Below are positions 1-6,774 of a stretch of DNA of 27,624 nt, piece by piece (position 1 is the first letter of the stretch; every line of letters begins with the position of its first letter). Below the pieces are notes generated by a model, which was given only the letters and a program-made list of their open reading frames with translations, had not been told where the DNA came from and ran no database searches. Position numbers and translations under genes: made by a program. Origin of the DNA: CAWBRT01 sp049519595. GTDB lineage: Bacteria; Acidobacteriota; Terriglobia; Terriglobales; Acidobacteriaceae. The stretch is from contig JBEKQP010000032.1 of assembly GCA_049519595.1 (NCBI GenBank), positions 1-27,624 on the forward strand, given 5' to 3'.

Positions 1-264
1 CGAATCGCCGGTTCCGCGCCTTCCTATCCGGTCAAGTTAACGGTGACCAGCGACGACCGCGCCGGCATTCTCAAGCAGGTCACTGCCGTGATCGGCGACC
101 AGGATACCAACATCCGTCACATCGAGGCTGGCTCCAACGAAAGCACGAACGCCTTTATTGACGTGGTACTCGATATCGCCGATGTCTCGCACCTCAACCG
201 GATCGTTACCGGGCTGCGCAAAATCCCCGGCGTCCACGAAGTGCAGCGCATACAGAAGCTGTAA
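1..264 (+). CDS. RelA/SpoT-type (p)ppGpp synthetase/hydrolase, C-terminal ACT domain (5' truncated)
   Basis: Only the last 87 residues are inside the window and the frame is open through base 1. The piece reads as an ACT domain: the strand YPVKLTVTSDDRAGILKQV, then the N/H-rich IRHIEA turn, then a second helix and the closing strand GVHEVQRIQKL before TAA. This layout, ending directly at the stop, is that of the regulatory C-terminus of long RelA/SpoT homologues, which make and degrade (p)ppGpp and sense starvation through the TGS/ACT half. No catalytic part is visible, so the synthetase or hydrolase balance cannot be judged. An ACT domain alone could belong to another amino-acid-regulated enzyme, but the R-I-Q-K-L ending fits RelA/SpoT well. 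Confidence 0.8.
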   Translation, partial: RIAGSAPSYPVKLTVTSDDRAGILKQVTAVIGDQDTNIRHIEAGSNESTNAFIDVVLDIADVSHLNRIVTGLRKIPGVHEVQRIQKL

Positions 265-277
265 ATTTTCGGCCCGA

Positions 278-295
278 CCGAGAATCTGGTCTCGG
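278..295 (+). terminator. Possible terminator hairpin after the RelA/SpoT-type gene
   Basis: Six-base arms CCGAGA and TCTCGG enclose a six-base loop, 13 bases after the stop codon. There is no T-run behind it, so it may be only a 3'-end stabilising hairpin. Confidence 0.35.
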
Positions 296-452
296 CGAAC
301 ACCTGCGGGCTTTGACCCCCGTACTGGAAGGTAGAGCTGCCGTTGAATTCGGCATGCCCAAAGGCTCATTTTCTCCGGTGAAGTTTTTGATTTCTTTCCC
401 CTTGCAGCGACGGCGCCAGGAGGAGCATCATCTCTGGACGCGAGGTGAACCC

Positions 453-920
453 ATGAAACGCTACGCTTTGCCTCTTGTCGTTCTCCTGCTTGCGGCTATT
501 GCGCCTGCCCAGGACTTCAGCCATTTTAAGAAGGCATACTTCGTCGATACCACCGGCAATCTGAGTTTGGCCGACGACGTCCGCGAAAAGCTAACGAAGT
601 GGGATCGCTGGCAGCTTGTTTCCCACCCAGAAGATGCCGACGTGCTCATAGTTTTGTCCGAAACCCAGCAATATGCAGGGACTGTCGCCGTAGCCAACGC
701 AAACGCGGCGGCTTACGGAAATCGCGCAAGCGCCAGCGGATTCGGCGTAGCGGCACCGCTATATGACAAAAGATGGTTCCTGATACTGACAGAGAAGCCC
801 GGCGATAACCCCCTTCTCGTCGTCAGCAGCCCACCCCATCTCTTTCGTTCCGCGGCAGGGCCGTTGGTGGAAAAAATGAAAGGCCAGCTCGAAAAACACG
901 AAAAACGAAACAGTCGGTGA
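453..920 (+). CDS. Small exported protein of unknown function
   Basis: The 155-residue product is not recognised. It begins with a clear signal peptide (MKRYALPLVVLLLAAIAPAQ, with likely cleavage after A-P-A or A-Q), so it should be periplasmic or outer-membrane associated. The mature part is a single small alpha/beta-looking domain. It includes a hydrophobic strand (DVLIVL), an Ala/Asn/Gly-rich low-complexity stretch around residues 80-100, another strand (KRWFLILTEK), and a lysine-rich C-terminal helix. The start at ATG 453 is preferred because GAGGTG lies seven bases upstream and the signal peptide starts there. An upstream in-frame extension to 312 lacks such support. It stands alone between the RelA/SpoT-type gene and the oppositely oriented aldo/keto reductase. 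Confidence 0.6.
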   Translation: MKRYALPLVVLLLAAIAPAQDFSHFKKAYFVDTTGNLSLADDVREKLTKWDRWQLVSHPEDADVLIVLSETQQYAGTVAVANANAAAYGNRASASGFGVAAPLYDKRWFLILTEKPGDNPLLVVSSPPHLFRSAAGPLVEKMKGQLEKHEKRNSR

Positions 921-951
921 CGGCCAGGAGCGTACAAGCTTTTTTGTAAAA

Positions 952-1740
952 CTACCGCGTGGTGAACTGTCGCTTCACCGTCAACAGTTCCTTGAATTCC
1001 TGATCGCTCAGGCGCAAGGAAGCGGCGGCGATATTTTCCTCCACGTGCGTGGGCGATGAGGTTCCCGGAATCGGCAGAATCAGCGGCGAACGCTGCAAGA
1101 CCCATGCTATGGCGACCTGTCTCGGCGTAGCCTGGTGCGCCTTAACGTAATCCCACTCCTGATCGGCAAAGCTATAGCGATTCTGTACCGAGACAATCGG
1201 CACGATCTTGCGGGCGCGCTCGATATGCTCCTGGGTGACATTAGAGAGTCCGATCAGGCGGATCTTGCCTTGCAAGCGCAACTCGGCCAGCGCCTCCACC
1301 GATGCCTCGAAGGAAATTGCATGATCGGGCATGTGTAGCTGGTAGAGATCGATGCGCTCGAGGCGAAGCTTCTTCAGGCTGCCCTCCACCGCCTGCCGCA
1401 GATGGCCCTGGCTCGCATCATGAATCCATTGGCCTGGGCCCACTCGCAACCAGCCGCCCTTGGTGGCAATCACCAGGCCGCGCGGATACGGTGCCAGCGC
1501 TTCGGCAATCAGTTCTTCGCTAACATCGGGTCCGTAGGAGTCGGCCGTATCGATGAAGTTGACGTCCAACTCGACGGCGCGACGCAGCGTTGCCAATGCG
1601 GCTGCGCGGTCCTTGGGTGGCCCCCAAATGCCTGCGCCCGTAATTCGCATCGCGCCGAATCCCATCCGGTTCACCGTCAGTTCGCCGCCGAATGTTATGG
1701 TCCCACTGGCGCTTGCCGTTACTTGCCGTGTGTTGCTCAA
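952..1740 (-). CDS. Aldo/keto reductase with a missing internal segment
   Basis: This NAD(P)H-dependent oxidoreductase belongs to the aldo/keto reductase (TIM-barrel) superfamily. The catalytic tetrad is present: Asp64 and Tyr69 in FIDTADSYGP, Lys94 in IATKGG, Lys-following His136 in LYQLHMPD. The C-terminal cofactor segment (LPIPGTSSPTHVEENIAAA) is also intact. At 262 residues it is shorter than the usual 280-300. After NRYSFADQEWDYV (to about residue 199) the sequence jumps straight to the ATPRQVAIAWVLQRSP helix. The segment that normally lies between them, with the strand containing G(I/V)xFIPWFPL, is absent, a gap of roughly 35-40 residues. Translation starts at TTG 1740, five bases after GGGAGG. 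It is divergent from the tartrate dehydrogenase-like gene. The real substrate is unknown, and folding of the barrel is doubtful. Confidence 0.85.
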   Translation of the reverse strand: MSNTRQVTASASGTITFGGELTVNRMGFGAMRITGAGIWGPPKDRAAALATLRRAVELDVNFIDTADSYGPDVSEELIAEALAPYPRGLVIATKGGWLRVGPGQWIHDASQGHLRQAVEGSLKKLRLERIDLYQLHMPDHAISFEASVEALAELRLQGKIRLIGLSNVTQEHIERARKIVPIVSVQNRYSFADQEWDYVKAHQATPRQVAIAWVLQRSPLILPIPGTSSPTHVEENIAAASLRLSDQEFKELLTVKRQFTTR

Positions 1741-1792
1741 TGATGCCTCCCACGAGATGAATTTGTTTCTACGATTTTGCCATACCGGTTCA

Positions 1793-1809
1793 GGTACACT
1801 ATGTGCACC
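1793..1809. promoter_or_regulatory. Imperfect palindrome in the divergent promoter region
   Basis: GGTACAC and GTGCACC flank the three-base centre TAT, a 17-bp near-perfect inverted repeat with one mismatched pair. It lies between the divergent aldo/keto reductase and tartrate dehydrogenase-like genes. The size and placement suit a dimeric repressor operator, but no regulator gene is adjacent. Confidence 0.4.
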
Positions 1810-1911
1810 CCGTCAAATCAAGTTTCTCCTCAGCAATATTAATTTCCGGCGGGAGTTGTGACGAAAATTTCTGTCGCCCATTCGCGGGCGGCAGCTTGGA
1901 AGGAAAAGATT

Positions 1912-2973
1912 ATGCGTGAATACAAGATCGCCGTGATGCCCGGTGACGGTATCGGCAAAGAAGTGATTCCTGCTGGAGTAACCGTGCTGCAGCGGCTGCA
2001 AGAGCGTTGCGGAGGCTTTCGGATGACCTACGAATGCTTCCCCTGGGGCTCTGACTACTACCGCAAGACCGGCCTTATGATGCCGGAGGATGCGCTGGAC
2101 ACGCTGAAGAAATTCGACGCCATCTTTTTCGGCGCCGTCGGCGATCCCGATGTTCCCGATCACATCACGTTGTGGGGGCTCCGGCTGAAGATTTGCCAGG
2201 GCTTCGATCAATATGCCAACGTTCGTCCGGCGCGAGTTCTGCCCGGCATCACCAGCCCTCTGCGCGGCATTAGCCCCGGAGATTTCGATTGGGTCATCGT
2301 GCGTGAAAACAGCGAAGGCGAATATGCCGGGCAGGGTGGTCGCACGCATATCGGACTGCCGGAAGAGGTTGCGACCGAGACCGCCATCTTCACCCGCACG
2401 GGTGTCACCCGCATCATGCGCTTTGCTTTCGAACTGGCGCGCTCACGGCCGCGCAAGCTGCTGACGGTGGTTACTAAGTCCAATGCGCAGCGCCACGGCA
2501 TGGTGCTGTGGGATCAGATAGCCGCCGAGGTTGGCCGCGAGTTCCCGGATGTCAACGCCGACAAGATGCTGGTCGATGCGGTCACAACCCGCATGGTGGG
2601 CAAGCCGAAGTCGCTTGACGTCATCGTCGCTACCAATCTGCACGCCGATATCATCAGCGACCTGGCGGCGGCCCTGGCTGGCAGTTTGGGAATCGCTCCC
2701 ACCGCAAATCTGAATCCGGCGCGTCAGTTCCCGTCCATGTTTGAGCCCATTCATGGTTCGGCTTTTGATATCGCAGGCAAGGGAATTGCCAACCCGATCG
2801 GCACTTTCTGGACGGCCGTCATGATGCTTGAGCATCTGGGTGAAAAAGAGGCCGCAGCTCGCCTGATGCAGGCGGTTGAGCGTGTGACCGGTGCGGGCGT
2901 TGCACTCACGGCCGATCTCGGCGGCAAAGCCAACACCAAGCAGGTGACCGAGGCCGTCTGCGACGCGCTTTGA
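1912..2973 (+). CDS. Tartrate/D-malate dehydrogenase-type beta-decarboxylating dehydrogenase
   Basis: The 353-residue protein is a member of the isocitrate/isopropylmalate dehydrogenase family, which oxidises a 2-hydroxyacid with NAD+ and decarboxylates it using Mg2+ or Mn2+. Seen in order are the N-terminal MPGDGIGKEVIPAG, the substrate-loop region LWGLRLKICQGFDQYANVRP, the VRENSEGEYAGQGGR segment, the Lys in VTKSNAQRHG, the metal-binding Asp region (VIVATNLHADIISDLAAAL), and the nucleotide site FEPIHGSAFDIAGKGIANP. The FDQYANVRP form and the E-Y-A-G-Q motif resemble tartrate/D-malate dehydrogenases (TtuC/DmlA) more than LeuB or Icd. ATG 1912 is chosen because AAGGAAAAG precedes it by a few bases and GDGIG then sits at the normal place. 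The DASS-type transporter at the end of the window could supply such substrates, but it is not linked. Confidence 0.85.
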   Translation: MREYKIAVMPGDGIGKEVIPAGVTVLQRLQERCGGFRMTYECFPWGSDYYRKTGLMMPEDALDTLKKFDAIFFGAVGDPDVPDHITLWGLRLKICQGFDQYANVRPARVLPGITSPLRGISPGDFDWVIVRENSEGEYAGQGGRTHIGLPEEVATETAIFTRTGVTRIMRFAFELARSRPRKLLTVVTKSNAQRHGMVLWDQIAAEVGREFPDVNADKMLVDAVTTRMVGKPKSLDVIVATNLHADIISDLAAALAGSLGIAPTANLNPARQFPSMFEPIHGSAFDIAGKGIANPIGTFWTAVMMLEHLGEKEAAARLMQAVERVTGAGVALTADLGGKANTKQVTEAVCDAL

Positions 2974-3007
2974 AATCATAGCCGCCACTGGACGGAGGTC
3001 CCGTGGT

Positions 3008-3040
3008 CCCCGACATGCGCAGTGGTTGCGCGTGTCGGGG
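3008..3040 (+). terminator. Strong 13-bp hairpin after the dehydrogenase gene
   Basis: CCCCGACATGCGC pairs with GCGCGTGTCGGGG across the seven-base loop AGTGGTT, with one G-T wobble. It lies 34 bases after the dehydrogenase stop. No T-run follows, so it is either a U-less terminator or a 3'-end stabiliser. It also argues against a CPBP start at GTG 3003. Confidence 0.55.
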
Positions 3041-3043
3041 TGA

Positions 3044-3059
3044 GAGCGAACACTCGCTC
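3044..3059. repeat. Second small hairpin directly behind the first
   Basis: GAGCGA and TCGCTC form a perfect six-base stem with loop ACAC, four bases after the 3008-3040 hairpin. The two stems in series would make a structured spacer before the CPBP gene. Confidence 0.4.
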
Positions 3060-3167
3060 AGTGGTTTCCTTCCGAAGAACTGCCGACGGCCAGTATTTCC
3101 GCCGAGGAGCGTGGAAGCCGGCGCCGCGGACCCACGGCTCGTTGCAAAGTTATCAGGTGTCCGGCTC

Positions 3168-3932
3168 ATGATAGACACTCTTTTCCGCTTGGGTGCATCG
3201 AAGCTTTCCATGAGCGCGCATGCCGGAATCGAAAGTTCTCATTTATTGGCAGAAGGTCCTGTTTCTTCCTTCCGATCAAGCAAACAGTTCTCGGCACTGG
3301 CCGTAATCGTAGCGTATTTGCTGATCGTAGGCGCCCTGTGGAGCTACGGGCCGCTTCAGCAGGTGCTGATATGGCTCGATGCATCCTGGATTACTTGCTG
3401 TACGCTCCTGCAGCGCTGCTCAACCCGCGAACTTGGCCTGCGCGCGGACGGATTCCGCCAGTCCATCTGGTTTCCGCTGGCTGGGCTCGCGCTGGCAGCG
3501 GCCGTGATTTGGATTGCGCGCAGCGCCGGCACAGCGCATATCCCTCCTCATCTGTATGCTTGGCACGCCTATCCCTATGTCCTGTGGGCGTTCGAGCAGG
3601 AGTTCATCCTGCAGTCGTTCATCTTTCTGAATCTCGAGCAAGTACTTGGCACCCGTTCGGCAATCATCAGTTCCACGCTGCTGTTTGCCAGCGCGCACAT
3701 TCCCAATCCCCTGCTTACGGTTTGCACATTCTTCGGAGGATTGCTTTTCACCTCCGTATTTGCGCGTTACCGAAACCTGTGGACGGTTGGCATCGTGCAC
3801 GCATTGCTGGGATTGACGATAGCGTTCACGGTGCCCGACACCATCAATCACCACATGCGAGTCGGGCTCGGTTATTTGCGCTATCATGCCATGCCGCCTC
3901 ACGCCATCGTCCTGCCGCCGACTCAAAAATAA
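3168..3932 (+). CDS. CPBP-family (CAAX protease-like) membrane protein with altered active-site motifs
   Basis: This 254-residue integral membrane protein has hydrophobic spans near residues 42-60, 65-82, 100-118, 136-157, 166-176, 183-200 and 206-222. The C-terminal half fits the CPBP/Abi intramembrane metalloprotease family. Motif 1 sits at residues 143-149 (EQEFILQ), where the usual EExxxR would be, so the first Glu and the Arg both appear as Gln. Motif 2 is FASAH (173-177), and a third His lies in HALLG (211), without the usual Asn. Loss of these residues may mean no protease activity, or a variant subfamily that keeps one Glu and two His. Start at ATG 3168 is a judgement: the ribosome site is weak (CAGGTG) and ATG 3210 is possible. 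It faces a small gene on the other strand. Confidence 0.65.
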   Translation: MIDTLFRLGASKLSMSAHAGIESSHLLAEGPVSSFRSSKQFSALAVIVAYLLIVGALWSYGPLQQVLIWLDASWITCCTLLQRCSTRELGLRADGFRQSIWFPLAGLALAAAVIWIARSAGTAHIPPHLYAWHAYPYVLWAFEQEFILQSFIFLNLEQVLGTRSAIISSTLLFASAHIPNPLLTVCTFFGGLLFTSVFARYRNLWTVGIVHALLGLTIAFTVPDTINHHMRVGLGYLRYHAMPPHAIVLPPTQK

Positions 3933-3938
3933 CTCTCC

Positions 3939-3954
3939 CGGAGCGCGCACTCCG
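3939..3954. terminator. Short hairpin between convergent genes
   Basis: CGGAG and CTCCG form a five-base stem with a six-base loop, between the CPBP stop and the stop of the convergent small gene. It is weak and lacks a T-run. Confidence 0.25.
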
Positions 3955-4140
3955 TCAGCGGCTCTCACCATCTTCCAGCAGCTCTTGCAGCTCTGGTTTG
4001 TGCTTCTTCGCGCGCCGCTCAGCCTTCGTCTTGGCATCGGGAACAACTTTCGTTGGGGTGGGCATTCCGAGCAAATTCCGGGCGGCGGATTTCACCGCCT
4101 TGGTCGCGCTAAACACGTGTTTCTTTCCCTTTTTGGCCAT
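3955..4140 (-). CDS. Small, highly basic protein of unknown function
   Basis: The 61-residue product starts MAKKGKKHVFSATKAVKSAA and is lysine/arginine-rich throughout, with an acidic end (ELQELLEDGESR). There is no signal peptide or membrane span. It resembles the many small basic, probably nucleic-acid- or ribosome-associated proteins of soil bacteria, but I cannot name a family. ATG 4140 is preferred because GAGG lies nine bases upstream. A five-residue longer form from 4155 is less likely. The gene diverges from perR, and a perfect palindrome (4153-4169) overlaps its leader, so it may respond to the same or a neighbouring regulator. Confidence 0.55.
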   Translation of the reverse strand: MAKKGKKHVFSATKAVKSAARNLLGMPTPTKVVPDAKTKAERRAKKHKPELQELLEDGESR

Positions 4141-4152
4141 TGCTTGATTCCT

Positions 4153-4169
4153 CAATCTCCGAGAGATTG
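4153..4169. promoter_or_regulatory. Perfect palindrome in the leader of the small basic gene
   Basis: CAATCTC and GAGATTG are perfect seven-base inverted arms around CGA. On the minus strand they lie directly upstream of the ribosome binding site of the 61-residue gene. They could act as an operator or as a short RNA hairpin next to the GAGG site. Confidence 0.4.
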
Positions 4170-4265
4170 TTTGACTCAGTGACGATTCTCGATCGTGATC
4201 ATGACCCCTGACCGGCAGGGCTGCACAATCGGCGGTGCACTTTCGGAGGACTTATCCAAAAATAA

Positions 4266-4282
4266 TTGTTATCTCCTAACAA
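4266..4282. promoter_or_regulatory. Candidate PerR/Fur-type operator upstream of perR
   Basis: TTGTTA and TAACAA form a perfect AT-rich inverted repeat around TCTCC, embedded in TAAT...CTTT, 21 bases before the perR start. AT-rich palindromes of this kind are typical Fur/PerR targets, and PerR usually regulates itself. The match to the classical 7-1-7 Per box is only approximate. Confidence 0.5.
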
Positions 4283-4302
4283 CTTTGCTCATCTAACTCG
4301 GT

Positions 4303-4776
4303 ATGCGGGGTGAGTTGTTGCACAAATTCCGGGAGCTGTGCCGCGAACGCGATCTTGCGGTCACCCATCAGCGAACCTCAATTTACGAGGCCCTGTATTC
4401 CATGCCCGGCCACCCCACTCCCGAACAGGTCTACGAACGCGTCCGCCAGCAGATTCCTTCAATCTCGCTCGCGACCGTCTACAAGACTATCAATACTTTT
4501 ATTGAAACCGGAATCGTGCGTGAGGCCAGCCTGCATTACGGCTCCATTCGGCTTGACAGCAATCTGGAACCACACCACCACATGGTTTGCACCAAGTGCA
4601 AGACCATTTTCGATCTCAAGCAGGGGGCAATTGGTCCTGTACTGATGAAAGGCGCTCTGCCCAACGGGTTCCGAGTTCAGCGGTTAGCGGTAGAGGTATT
4701 GGGACTCTGTGAACGATGTGCTGATTCCCAAAACAACAATTCGCTCCAGGGCGTAAACCAACGCCTTGCGGGCTAG
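4303..4776 (+). CDS. perR: PerR-type peroxide-sensing repressor (Fur family)
   Basis: This 157-residue Fur-family regulator has an N-terminal winged helix (recognition helix around SISLATVYKTINTF, residues 53-66) and a C-terminal dimerisation domain. The metal residues fall at His37, Asp85, His91, His93 and Asp104. The structural zinc cysteines fall at 96, 99 (CTKC), 136 and 139 (CERC). These are the same positions as in Bacillus PerR. Asp rather than Glu at 104 is the known PerR feature linked to iron-catalysed histidine oxidation by H2O2. Function is therefore very likely peroxide sensing. The gene is followed 52 bases later by an AhpC peroxiredoxin, the classical PerR target, and preceded by an AT-rich palindrome. 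No good ribosome site precedes ATG 4303. Confidence 0.88.
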   Translation: MRGELLHKFRELCRERDLAVTHQRTSIYEALYSMPGHPTPEQVYERVRQQIPSISLATVYKTINTFIETGIVREASLHYGSIRLDSNLEPHHHMVCTKCKTIFDLKQGAIGPVLMKGALPNGFRVQRLAVEVLGLCERCADSQNNNSLQGVNQRLAG

Positions 4777-4828
4777 CTTTCAAAAAACATTTTTCGAAAT
4801 CAAAACCATTTCAAGGAGAGAAGAAAGC

Positions 4829-5368
4829 ATGATAGGTGTTGGCGAGAAGTTTCCTTCGTTTTCATTGACTTCCACCGTGAGCCTCGACAAAGACAAGCAA
4901 TTCAAAACGATTACCGACCAGGACTATGCTGGCAGCTGGAAGGTTGTTTTCTTTTGGCCTAAGGACTTCACCTTTGTCTGCCCGACCGAGATCGCCGAGT
5001 TTGGCCGTAAGAACCGGGAGTTCCAGGACCGCGACGCGCAGGTTCTGGGCGTAAGCATAGACTCCGAGTTCGTTCACCTGGCGTGGCGTAAAGATCACCC
5101 CGACCTGCGGAGCCTGCCATTCCCAATGATGTCTGACATCAAGCGCGAACTTTCGGAAATGCTGGGAATCCTAGACCCTAATGCCGGAGTCTCGCAGCGT
5201 GCCACTTATATCGTCGACCCGGAAGGGATCATTCGTTTCGTCATGATTACCGATCTCTCCGTTGGCCGCAACGTTGACGAAGTGTTGCGCGTGCTGGATG
5301 CGTTGCAGACCGATGAGCTCTGCCCCTGCAACTGGAAGAAGGGCGAAGCGACGCTGGTCCCTGCATAA
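4829..5368 (+). CDS. ahpC: AhpC-type peroxiredoxin
   Basis: This 179-residue thiol peroxidase of the AhpC/Prx1 group reduces H2O2, organic peroxides and peroxynitrite in the cytoplasm. The peroxidatic Cys51 is in FTFVCPTEI, with the Arg partner farther on. The C-terminus carries Cys165 and Cys167 in ELCPCNW. The C-P-C-N-W ending is characteristic of the mycobacterial-type AhpC, which is reduced by AhpD rather than by the flavoprotein AhpF. An AhpD homologue indeed lies downstream and no AhpF is visible. AAGGAG sits ten bases before ATG 4829, and an upstream extension to 4766 would overlap perR. The position after perR suggests peroxide-inducible expression. Confidence 0.92.
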   Translation: MIGVGEKFPSFSLTSTVSLDKDKQFKTITDQDYAGSWKVVFFWPKDFTFVCPTEIAEFGRKNREFQDRDAQVLGVSIDSEFVHLAWRKDHPDLRSLPFPMMSDIKRELSEMLGILDPNAGVSQRATYIVDPEGIIRFVMITDLSVGRNVDEVLRVLDALQTDELCPCNWKKGEATLVPA

Positions 5369-5420
5369 AGGCCCGAAGCGATTTAAGTGCAGGCGTACCT
5401 TCGTCCGGACGTCAGCCTAT

Positions 5421-5462
5421 TTCTGACCTCACTCTTCGCGTTGGTGAAGGGTGAGGTCAGAA
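5421..5462 (+). repeat. 17-bp hairpin between ahpC and ahpD
   Basis: TTCTGACCTCACTCTTC pairs with GAAGGGTGAGGTCAGAA over an eight-base loop, with one wobble pair. It begins 53 bases after the ahpC stop and ends 26 bases before ahpD. It lacks a T-run. It could be a partial terminator or an RNA-stability element giving more AhpC than AhpD. Confidence 0.6.
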
Positions 5463-5488
5463 TCACAACTTGAATTCCAGGAAAGATC

Positions 5489-6058
5489 ATGCTCGACGCA
5501 CTGATTGACACTCTTCCCGATTATGCCAAGGATTTGCGCCTGAATTTCAACTCTCTGGTGCGGCAACAAACCGAACTCAGCACCCAGCAGAAATGGGGAA
5601 CGCTGGTCGCCAGCGCCCTGGCTTGCCGCAATGCCGCGTTCACCGCCGCTGTGATGGCGGAAGCCGGGCAGCACATTTCCGCGCAAGTCATCGATGCCGC
5701 CAAGGCCGCGGCGGCGATCATGGCCATGAACAACGTCTACTACCGCTTTCAGCACCTGAGCAGCAACGAGAAATATGCCAGCCTGCCTGCCCGCTTGCGG
5801 ATGAATGTCATGCGCACCCATGGGGCCGATGCCATGGATTTCGAATTGTGGGCGCTCGCGGTTTCGGCGATTAACGCCTGTGGCAAGTGCGTCAGCTCGC
5901 ACGAGCAGGTGTTGCGCCAGAAAGACATCACCGAAGAGGTGATTTTGGCAGCGGTTCGCCTGGCGGCTGTTGTGCACGGAGTCGCCACCGTACTGGATGC
6001 TGTAATCGCCGAACAGAAAGCGCTGGAATTGCAGAGCTTTGAAGCCGCGCACGGGTAG
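5489..6058 (+). CDS. ahpD: AhpD-type alkylhydroperoxidase/AhpC reductase
   Basis: The 189-residue, all-helical, carboxymuconolactone-decarboxylase-fold protein is AhpD-like. The active-site signature is complete: Glu119, Cys131, Cys134 and His138 in INACGKCVSSHE, with the general-acid Glu twelve residues before the CxxC as in mycobacterial AhpD. In that system AhpD passes electrons from lipoylated dihydrolipoamide acyltransferase to AhpC, and it has weak peroxidase activity itself. Length and the second conserved C-terminal helix are normal. The start ATG 5489 follows AGGAAAG. Position after ahpC, with matching CPCNW resolving cysteines, supports a working AhpC-AhpD pair. Confidence 0.92.
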   Translation: MLDALIDTLPDYAKDLRLNFNSLVRQQTELSTQQKWGTLVASALACRNAAFTAAVMAEAGQHISAQVIDAAKAAAAIMAMNNVYYRFQHLSSNEKYASLPARLRMNVMRTHGADAMDFELWALAVSAINACGKCVSSHEQVLRQKDITEEVILAAVRLAAVVHGVATVLDAVIAEQKALELQSFEAAHG

Positions 6059-6119
6059 CGCCTCTAAAACGGTGCGGAGACGTGACGCTCCACGGCCGCG
6101 ATCGGAACGGTACTTGGCA

Positions 6120-6713
6120 ATGACCTTCAGCGAGAACACCTATTACCGCACGATTCTGAACTCCATCCCAATTCCTGTGTTCGTGGTCGATAGCGACGTA
6201 CGGATACGCGACCTGAACGATGCAGCAATTCGGTTCTGCGGACAGGGAAAAGACGCACTCTATCGGCAAAGCGGCGGTGAAGTGCTGCATTGCGTGCATT
6301 CGCAGGATGTCCCCGAGGGATGCGGGAGAGCGCCATTTTGCCAGAACTGCGTGATCCGCGGCTCCGTCACGACGTGTCTTCAAGGGCAGAAGGTCAGCCG
6401 CAAGCGCACGAAGATCGAGTTTGTCGAAGGAGCCTCGCGCAAACCGATGGACCTGCTGGTCACGGTAAGTCCCATGCCGGATAGCGGCGAACCATTGGCG
6501 CTGCTAATGATCGAGGATGTCACCGAGTTGTTTAACCTGCGAGCGCTTGTCCCGATCTGCATGAAGTGCAAAAAGATTCGCGACGACGAGCAGTACTGGC
6601 ACGAGGTTGAACAATACTTCCACGATCAGGTGGGAGTTGATTTCTCACACGGGATTTGCCCCGCCTGCGTGAAGCAGTTCTACGGCGAGTACTCCAAACA
6701 AGTTTCGGAATAG
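6120..6713 (+). CDS. Cysteine-rich PAS-domain protein without an output domain
   Basis: The 197-residue soluble protein has a PAS domain over roughly residues 5-138 (YYRTILNSIPIPVFVVDSD at the start, LALLMIEDVTEL at the end). Inserted in the PAS is a cysteine-rich segment with Cys58, 68, 74, 77 and 86 plus His60. The tail (residues 145-183) has a CxxC pair in PICMKCKKIRDD and another in ICPACVKQFY. This tail is a known add-on of many PAS proteins and response regulators and looks like a zinc-knuckle-type module. There is no kinase, cyclase, transcription or methyl-acceptor domain. It lies 61 bases after ahpD, so it is probably co-expressed with peroxide defence. A redox, metal or haem sensing role is inference. 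ATG 6120 has a weak ribosome site, and TTG 6039 is an alternative. Confidence 0.72.
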   Translation: MTFSENTYYRTILNSIPIPVFVVDSDVRIRDLNDAAIRFCGQGKDALYRQSGGEVLHCVHSQDVPEGCGRAPFCQNCVIRGSVTTCLQGQKVSRKRTKIEFVEGASRKPMDLLVTVSPMPDSGEPLALLMIEDVTELFNLRALVPICMKCKKIRDDEQYWHEVEQYFHDQVGVDFSHGICPACVKQFYGEYSKQVSE

Positions 6714-6774
6714 CGGTGCATTACCGGTGCGGTACCCGCTTAGAGCCCGACCAGCGCTCCGCAAAGCGCGGCCT

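Noticed and set aside
3338..4147. Long plus-strand frame overlapping the CPBP gene
   Set aside because: It is an out-of-frame shadow of the CPBP gene and continues across the convergent small gene; its Arg/Ser/Ala-rich composition resembles no family.
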